Positions 59,137-64,000 of a stretch of 64,000 nucleotides of DNA are shown here, piece by piece. Where the stretch lies: assembly GCA_959022495.1 (NCBI GenBank), contig CAUEYX010000006.1, positions 62,001 to 126,000 on the forward strand. Direction: 5' to 3'. Below the pieces are notes generated by a model that saw nothing but the letters and a program-made list of their open reading frames with translations, did no database searches and had not been told where the DNA came from. Origin of the DNA: an uncultured Lachnospiraceae bacterium. Lineage in GTDB: Bacteria; Bacillota; Clostridia; Lachnospirales; Lachnospiraceae. The position numbers and the translations under genes are program-made. Within the stretch, counting starts at the first letter, position 1. Every line of letters begins with the position of its first letter.

Positions 59137-59838
59137 TCACATATTAAAGACAACCTGACCATTCTCCATAATAAGGAAACGGAATTCATATTCTATTTCT
59201 TTCTCATCTTTTACTGTAAACACAAATTCATGGCCCTGCTCTTTTTCTTGATATGCAAACTCTGTGCGTCCGGCGGAAGGATAATACGCGTTCAGGAACT
59301 CCTGCATTCCCTCAGCGGCCGCGGCAGGATCTATCTTTGTTCCATCCATCCCCGGATATGCAGTAAATGACATTAGATATCCCGTCTCATCGTCGAGGAA
59401 GATTTCCATCTTCGGTGAACCGGGTCCCTGATCCTCCGAATAGCATACGCAGTCCCAGAATACTCTTGCATTTTCCTGTTCTTTTATTCCGGAAGCAAAT
59501 ACAGGCTGTAACAGCCATCTATTTCCCCACTGGCTTTCTATTACTCCGTACCGCATCAGAAGATCCAGCAGATCTCCGGCCTCTCTTTCTACAGTCTCTG
59601 CCGCCATATATTCTCCGCTTCGCAGCTCCACACTCTGCTTCAGGGCATCCGCTGTTTCCAGGATTTCCAATAGATTCTGACTTCCCGCAAGCGGGATCTC
59701 CCGGTGTGTATCACGGATCTTTACAACTTCCTCTTCCATCCCCGCATCTGCCATCCGGGCGGAAAGCCCAGGCAGGACGAATCCAGCCGCCACGAAAACG
59801 AATACAATAACCGGCAGGAACTTTTCTCTACTTCTCAT
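59137..59838 (-). CDS. Hypothetical exported protein of the two-component operon
   Basis: This 233-aa protein has an N-terminal membrane anchor or signal (residues 8-26, FLPVIVFVFVAAGFVLPGL), a helical region (LLEILETADALKQSVELR) and a C-terminal beta-rich domain (FLDDETGYLMSFTAYPGMD, EFRFLIMENGQVVF). No family was recognised. It overlaps the kinase gene by 11 bp, so it is expressed with it; it may be a membrane or periplasmic sensor partner. Confidence 0.7.
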   Translation of the reverse strand: MRSREKFLPVIVFVFVAAGFVLPGLSARMADAGMEEEVVKIRDTHREIPLAGSQNLLEILETADALKQSVELRSGEYMAAETVEREAGDLLDLLMRYGVIESQWGNRWLLQPVFASGIKEQENARVFWDCVCYSEDQGPGSPKMEIFLDDETGYLMSFTAYPGMDGTKIDPAAAAEGMQEFLNAYYPSAGRTEFAYQEKEQGHEFVFTVKDEKEIEYEFRFLIMENGQVVFNM

Positions 59839-61231
59839 TTCGTCCTCCTTTCAGGACAGCCATGACAACAGTCCCTCTCCCCATCCTGCTCTTAAACCGC
59901 AGGTATCCGTCATGGGCCGCGGTAATATCCCGGCATAATGCAAGTCCCAGCCCCGTGCCCCCTGCCATACGCGAACGGGATCTGTCCACCCGGTAAAAAG
60001 CTTCTGTCAGATGTTCAAGGGAATCTTCGGGAATCCCACTGCCGTTATCTCTGACAAAAATGCAGCATCCTTCGGAAGTCATGATCTGCTTAATACAAAT
60101 ATGCCCTCCTGTGCCAGGCATTGCTTTAACCGAATTTTCCGTCAGATTCAGAATCAGGGAGTAAACCAGGTCCGGCTCCAGGTAACATTCCCCTTCTTCG
60201 ACACTGCATGACAGCAGAATCTCCTTTTCCGCATAGATCGGAGCCATATTTTTTTCTAGTTCCCGGATCAAATCAGCAGGCGAAGTCAATGGGAAATCCG
60301 GGAATTCATTCCTGGCTGCGAGGATATCCAGCAGTTTCATGGATAGATTCTCAAGCCGTTTACCTTCCCTGACAATATAATCGGCCGCTTCTGCTTCTTC
60401 CTCCTCTCCCAGCATGCCTGAGCGGATCATATCTGCGTATCCGATAATCGATGTCATTGGTGTCTTCAGCTCATGAGAAAAATCACCGAGAAACCGCTCG
60501 CGGCGTTCCATCTCATCGTTCAGTGAGCGGATCTTTTCTTCCAGATGATCTGCCATAGTATTAAAATCGTTTCCAAGCTGTCCAATCTCATCAGCAGAAC
60601 GCACCTCTGCCCGGCTGGACAGACCGCCTGATGAAATCTCCTTTGCTGCCTCAGAAAGCCGCTTTAAATTCCGCGTCAGTATCCCGGCTGCGCTGTAAGA
60701 AAGAAAAGCGCATACCAGCACCATGATCACAAATACTCCCTGATAAATCATCTGCCAGTCTTCCCTTTCGTCAAACAGCCCGGACACGTTTTTTGCCATA
60801 TCCAGCCGTACATTGTTCTCTTCTGTCTTAAGAATCCCTGACAGATAAAACACTTCTTTTCCATTGTTTCTTCGCATGCGGACAGCACAAGTCCCTTCAT
60901 CCGGAATGTTCCCCGGGGCTGAAAGGCTTGTATCGCCAGATTCATAAATCGTATGACCTCCCTGTGTAAACCGGATCATTTCCCAGAGCCCCTCATCCTG
61001 TCCGGGCATCTTAACGATGGCATCCGCAATATCTTCGTAGAGCAGATTCCCATTAATCCCGCCTATAATCTGTAGTGTGCCGGATACCATCTGATAAACA
61101 CTGTAAAACTCATTTCTCTCCCTGTCCAGCGCCCGTTCAAATGAAACTGACAGCAGAAGACTCCCTCCCGCTCCAAATAAAGCTGACATCAGTCCGATCA
61201 TACACAGTGTAATCTTTATCCGAAACTTCAC
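59828..61231 (-). CDS. Sensor histidine kinase (HAMP, HisKA, HATPase)
   Basis: This 467-aa membrane kinase has two helices (about 7-27 and 165-185) enclosing an external sensor domain of about 135 aa. A HAMP region follows, then the phospho-acceptor box DFSHELKTPMTSIIGYADM (His at about residue 255). The ATP-binding domain has NLTENSVKAMPGTG (N box), DNGSGIPEDSL and GGTGLGLALCRDI. It starts 2 bp after the response regulator. The sensed signal is unknown; the linked L,D-transpeptidase suggests an envelope signal. Confidence 0.93.
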   Translation of the reverse strand: MKFRIKITLCMIGLMSALFGAGGSLLLSVSFERALDRERNEFYSVYQMVSGTLQIIGGINGNLLYEDIADAIVKMPGQDEGLWEMIRFTQGGHTIYESGDTSLSAPGNIPDEGTCAVRMRRNNGKEVFYLSGILKTEENNVRLDMAKNVSGLFDEREDWQMIYQGVFVIMVLVCAFLSYSAAGILTRNLKRLSEAAKEISSGGLSSRAEVRSADEIGQLGNDFNTMADHLEEKIRSLNDEMERRERFLGDFSHELKTPMTSIIGYADMIRSGMLGEEEEAEAADYIVREGKRLENLSMKLLDILAARNEFPDFPLTSPADLIRELEKNMAPIYAEKEILLSCSVEEGECYLEPDLVYSLILNLTENSVKAMPGTGGHICIKQIMTSEGCCIFVRDNGSGIPEDSLEHLTEAFYRVDRSRSRMAGGTGLGLALCRDITAAHDGYLRFKSRMGRGTVVMAVLKGGRNEK

Positions 61232-61232
61232 T

Positions 61233-61886
61233 TTACACCTCCAGCCTATATCCGACTTTATTCACCGCCCTGAGCCTGTCCTCCCATCCCACTTTCCTGC
61301 GCAGCCGCTGGACATGGAGATCAACAGTCTTACTCCCGTACTGGTACTCCCCACCCCACACATGCTCATAGATGGTATCCCGGTATAACGCCCTTCCCGG
61401 ATTCTGAATAAAGAGCAGCAGAAGATCATACTCTTTCTTTGTCAGACGGATTTCCTCTCCGTTCCGCTTGACCTGCATAGAATACGTATCGATTTCCACA
61501 CCACCCATCCGAAGTACGGTTTCATTTTTCCTATAGCGGCGCATAACCACATCCACACGCGCCAGAAGTTCTGTAATCTCAAAAGGTTTTACAATATAAT
61601 CGTCCGCTCCGGCGCGCAGTCCTTTCACCCTGTCCGTGACCTTTCCCTTCGCTGTCATAAAAATCACCGGGATCTCCATAGGCCGGATATATTCCATCAG
61701 CTCGAACCCGTCAATTTCCGGAAGCATAATATCAAGAAGAACCAGATCGTACCGTTCCTGCTCCAGGCATGCCGCTGCCTCCGCGCCGTCGTACACACAG
61801 AAGCAGAAATACCCCGCCTTCTCCAAGCTCATACGGAGCAGATTGGAAATCGGTTTCTCGTCCTCCACAATCAGTATCTTTAGCAA
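61233..61886 (-). CDS. OmpR/PhoB-type response regulator
   Basis: This 217-aa regulator has a receiver domain with the phospho-accepting Asp in LVLLDIMLPEIDG, the Thr/Lys switch FMTAKGKVTDRVKGLRAGADDYIVKPFEI, and a winged-helix DNA-binding domain (RLTKKEYDLLLLFIQNPGRAL, SKTVDLHVQRLRRKVG). I chose TTG at 61886 as the start (LLKILIVEDEKPIS) because GGAGG lies 8 nt upstream; the upstream ATG at 61913 lacks one. It is the first gene of the unit RR, kinase, exported protein and L,D-transpeptidase. Confidence 0.92.
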   Translation of the reverse strand: MLKILIVEDEKPISNLLRMSLEKAGYFCFCVYDGAEAAACLEQERYDLVLLDIMLPEIDGFELMEYIRPMEIPVIFMTAKGKVTDRVKGLRAGADDYIVKPFEITELLARVDVVMRRYRKNETVLRMGGVEIDTYSMQVKRNGEEIRLTKKEYDLLLLFIQNPGRALYRDTIYEHVWGGEYQYGSKTVDLHVQRLRRKVGWEDRLRAVNKVGYRLEV

Positions 61887-61982
61887 TGTGCTCTCCTCCC
61901 TTGTATTCTGCATTCAAATCATGCGGGACGGATATAGTATATCATATAACCCGGAAGCATCAAAATGGCATAAATCTGGATC

Positions 61983-62310
61983 TGCCGGGTAGACTCGTGG
62001 GGCAGCAGCAAATCGGGCGAAAACTTCGGAGCGGATTTTTGAAGCCGTATTCTGCGCGGATGTGTGGGTCGCTTCGGCGACTTGGAGTAATCCGCTGGAA
62101 AATCTAAAAGGCAGGGAGTACGGCGTTAATGGAACAGTGGATGCCTGAGGCGTAAGCCGAATCTTCCACTGTTCCATTGTATTTAGCCGTGCTTCCTGCC
62201 TTTTAGATTTTCCCGGATTGCGGAGCCGGAGCCAAATCCACGCCCCCGTTCTCCACGAATACGTCCTCAAATAATCCTGCTGTTTTCGGACTCATTCTTT
62301 CAAAGTCGTC
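61983..62310. repeat. Long-hairpin element E2
   Basis: This is an imperfect inverted repeat of about 328 nt centred near 62153. The tip stem is a perfect 14 bp (62128-62141, 62165-62178; 23-nt loop). The next stem, 62099-62124 with 62186-62211, pairs along all 26 bp with two G-U pairs on the plus-strand reading. Outer pairing continues through 62034-62052 with 62258-62277. The left 95 nt (61983-62077) match the reverse complement of the right arm of E1 (57494-57589) in nearly nine of ten positions. The sequence between the response-regulator start and 61983 shows nothing. Confidence 0.7.
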
Positions 62311-62328
62311 TCCCCCACAAATCCAGTT

Positions 62329-63192
62329 TTACCTTTGATTTCCCATACAGAACACTGCCACCACTCCCGGTCCTGTATGGCTTCCGATCACGGTTCCGAT
62401 ATTATTGATGAGGATGTTATCAATGCCCATTTTTTCACGGACAACTTTTGCCACATATTCAGCGTCCTCAAGGCAGTCACCGTGTGTGATCATAATGATG
62501 TCATTATCCCAGCCCTTTGACTGCTCCACTGCCATGTCCACAATCTTGTTCAGGGACTTCTTTCTTCCCCTCTCCTTCCCGATCACCTGGAGCTTTCCAT
62601 AATTGTCCATATGTATGATCGGCTTGATCTGTACGAGTGTGCCGAGCACGGCCGTTGTTTTAGAGATACGTCCTCCCCTGTGCAGGTGGTTTAAGTCGTC
62701 CACAGTGACATTATGGCAGATATGAAGTTTATTATCTTCCACCCACTGAGCCAGTTCGTCAATGGTCATGCCCTCTGCTTTTCCCTGAAGCGCTTTATAA
62801 AGCAGAAGCCCCTCCCCCAGGCAGGCGCACAGTGTATCAATTACAATAATCTTTGCTTCCGGATATTTTTCCTCCAGCATCTGTCCAGCGATCCGCATGC
62901 TGTTCAGCGTTCCGCTTAAACCTGAGGAGAACCCCAGGTGAAGGATATCTTTTCCCTCCTGGATATAGGGCTCGAGAAGAGCTGCGGCTTCTTCCGGATT
63001 CACCTGGGAAGTGACGGACATTTTCCCCTCCCTGAGCTTTCCGAAAAATTCCTTTGCGGAGAGCCCTTCCATATCGGTATAGGTTTCTCCGTCTATGGTA
63101 TATTTCAACGGGACCACCGGAACATGCCTCTCCTCCAGCCATTCTTTCGGCAGATCCACTGTACTGTTCACTGTAATCATATAATCTCTCAT
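62329..63192 (-). CDS. DegV-family fatty-acid-binding protein
   Basis: This 287-aa DegV fold protein starts MRDYMITVNSTVDLPKEWLE, contains VTSQVNPEEAAALLEPYI, the SSGLSGTLNSMRIAGQML loop around the fatty-acid headgroup, and GLLLYKALQGKAEGMTIDEL. Members bind a fatty acid between the two domains and feed the FakA kinase pathway. No fakA is nearby. The ATG at 63192 is preceded by AGGAGG; the ATG at 63216 lacks a ribosome site. Confidence 0.92.
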   Translation of the reverse strand: MRDYMITVNSTVDLPKEWLEERHVPVVPLKYTIDGETYTDMEGLSAKEFFGKLREGKMSVTSQVNPEEAAALLEPYIQEGKDILHLGFSSGLSGTLNSMRIAGQMLEEKYPEAKIIVIDTLCACLGEGLLLYKALQGKAEGMTIDELAQWVEDNKLHICHNVTVDDLNHLHRGGRISKTTAVLGTLVQIKPIIHMDNYGKLQVIGKERGRKKSLNKIVDMAVEQSKGWDNDIIMITHGDCLEDAEYVAKVVREKMGIDNILINNIGTVIGSHTGPGVVAVFCMGNQR

Positions 63193-63247
63193 CTTGATAT
63201 CCTCCTGCATATACATCCGCCCGCACCGGCGGACTCAATCTTTATTT

Positions 63248-63276
63248 ATCATACCATTTTTTCATGCAATAGGCAA
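63248..63276 (-). promoter_or_regulatory. Sigma-A-like promoter of degV
   Basis: On the minus strand, TTGCCT (63271-63276), a 17-nt spacer and an extended -10 TGGTATGAT (TATGAT at 63248-63253), 56 nt before the start codon. Confidence 0.65.
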
Positions 63277-63330
63277 AAAAATTTTACAAATCAGGAAGAG
63301 TGTATAATTTTCTCCGACTCTGATTGATAT

Positions 63331-63387
63331 AAAAAGTTCCCGGACGGTCCAATTTAAAATAGGATCATAAAAATGCCGCCGAGAACT
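63331..63387 (-). terminator. Probable terminator of the GerA-family gene
   Basis: Minus-strand arms AGTTCTCGGCGG (63376-63387) and CCGTCCGGGAACT (63336-63348) pair with a bulge, followed by TTTTTATATC. The loop is long. Confidence 0.5.
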
Positions 63388-63403
63388 CCTGATAATCTGA
63401 TTT

Positions 63404-64000
63404 TCAGTTCAATTTCACGTTCAGATAATTCCGTCCTGAAAGTGTTTTATTAAAGATAAGGAAACAGAGCACAAGGATACACCCGATTATAAATCCATAC
63501 AGGTTGAGGACTGCCGTGAGGACAAGAAGCATTAAACGCATAAATTTCAGGGCATACCCCAGCTCAAAGTTGGGCTGAGTATAATTGGCCACTGCCACAA
63601 ACGCCATGTACAACATAACTTCACTGTTAAACCAGCCTGACTGAACAGAAAATTCTCCCATCACAATACCGGCGATCACACTCAGCGGTGTACTCAGCAT
63701 AGTCGGTGTATTCATCGCGGCGAGCCGGAGCCCGTCAATCGATAATTCCAGCAGAAGGAACTGGAAAATAAGCGGGATATTCACAGTATCCCGCACAGCA
63801 ACAAACTCGAATGCGTCCGGCAGCCATTCCTGATTCTGCATAAACAGCAGGTACAGCGGTGTAAAAAACACCGTGGCAATGGTGATCAGCGCTCTGGTCA
63901 CTTTCAAATATACCGCGGTTACCGTGGGAAAATAATAATCATTTGCCTCCTCGATCATGTCCAGGATAGAAGTAGGAAGAATCATGGCAGAAGGAGAATT
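63404..64000 (-). CDS. GerA-family spore germination protein (C-terminal part)
   Basis: The last 199 codons of a GerAA/SpoVAF-type germination protein; the start lies beyond the right edge. NSPSAMILPTSILDMIEEANDY, split by short loops, leads into five membrane helices (TRALITIATVFFTPLYLLF, ANYTQPNFELGYALKFMRL, LLVLTAVLNLYGFIIGCIL). The conserved MNTPTMLSTPLSVIAGIVMGE motif and LYMAFVAVANYT are typical of the membrane domain. The C-terminal cytoplasmic tail is short. The protein sits in the inner spore membrane and passes nutrient-germinant signals. Confidence 0.9.
   Translation of the reverse strand, partial: NSPSAMILPTSILDMIEEANDYYFPTVTAVYLKVTRALITIATVFFTPLYLLFMQNQEWLPDAFEFVAVRDTVNIPLIFQFLLLELSIDGLRLAAMNTPTMLSTPLSVIAGIVMGEFSVQSGWFNSEVMLYMAFVAVANYTQPNFELGYALKFMRLMLLVLTAVLNLYGFIIGCILVLCFLIFNKTLSGRNYLNVKLN

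Overview
The window looks like the chromosome of a spore-forming, strictly anaerobic gut Clostridium of the Lachnospiraceae type. The signs are a complete spoIIIAA-AH operon, yqfC/yqfD, a GerA-family germination gene, an NfnAB transhydrogenase pair, the Fhs/FolD one-carbon genes, and secreted glycan-directed proteins. Nearly all genes lie on the minus strand, so operons read from high to low coordinates. I saw no rRNA, tRNA or CRISPR array.

Layout. 0-5.9 kb: the end of prfC (peptide release factor 3), a terminator, then spoIIIAA-AH with a possible sigma-E promoter. 5.9-13.7 kb: housekeeping genes (miaB, a DUF4250 protein, 5-formyl-THF cyclo-ligase, a DUF896 protein, a BofC-like anchored protein, a Wzx/SpoVB-type flippase, ybeY, phoH, yqfD, yqfC). 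13.7-24.8 kb: a Dabb protein, a flavin reductase-like protein, a formate/nitrite-type channel, a MATE exporter, the trkA-trkH potassium system with a structured leader, a Nudix hydrolase, a large CotH/Ig-like surface protein and pepT.

24.8-33.2 kb is an accessory region ending exactly at the 3' end of rlmH, the gene whose 3' end is the attachment site of staphylococcal SCC elements. A 32-bp copy of the rlmH end recurs at 30.2 kb, and a 27-bp element-end sequence is shared between 30.2 and 26.9 kb. This outlines two tandem cassettes of about 3 kb without a recombinase. They carry toxin-antitoxin-like and immunity-like genes: DUF3791-DUF3990-unknown, a 90-aa/DUF4160 pair, a Phd antitoxin, a SUFU protein, XRE and membrane genes, and duplicated isochorismatase-family hydrolases. 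Several broken copies of the same modules lie among them.

33.2-48.3 kb: rlmH, a three-gene overlapping operon (FAD/Rieske oxidoreductase, tocopherol-cyclase-like protein, SPL-type radical SAM), a HelD-like ATPase with a palindrome at its promoter, a membrane-anchored FKBP isomerase, NfnAB, a 1306-aa GH84 glycosidase and a SIR2-TPR protein that may be a defence NADase. 48.4-57.1 kb: an iron alcohol dehydrogenase, a zinc-ribbon/TPR/chitobiase-C protein, folD, fhs, ftsK/spoIIIE and tepA. 57.2-64 kb: a two-component system with an L,D-transpeptidase, bracketed by two related elements of about 330-365 nt, each folding as one long hairpin; then degV and the end of a gerA-type gene.

The two observations most worth following are the rlmH-linked tandem cassettes and the paired long-hairpin elements, whose stems differ in sequence but keep their pairing. 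The DUF3791-DUF3990-unknown triad and the SIR2-TPR protein are the best candidates for conflict or defence systems.
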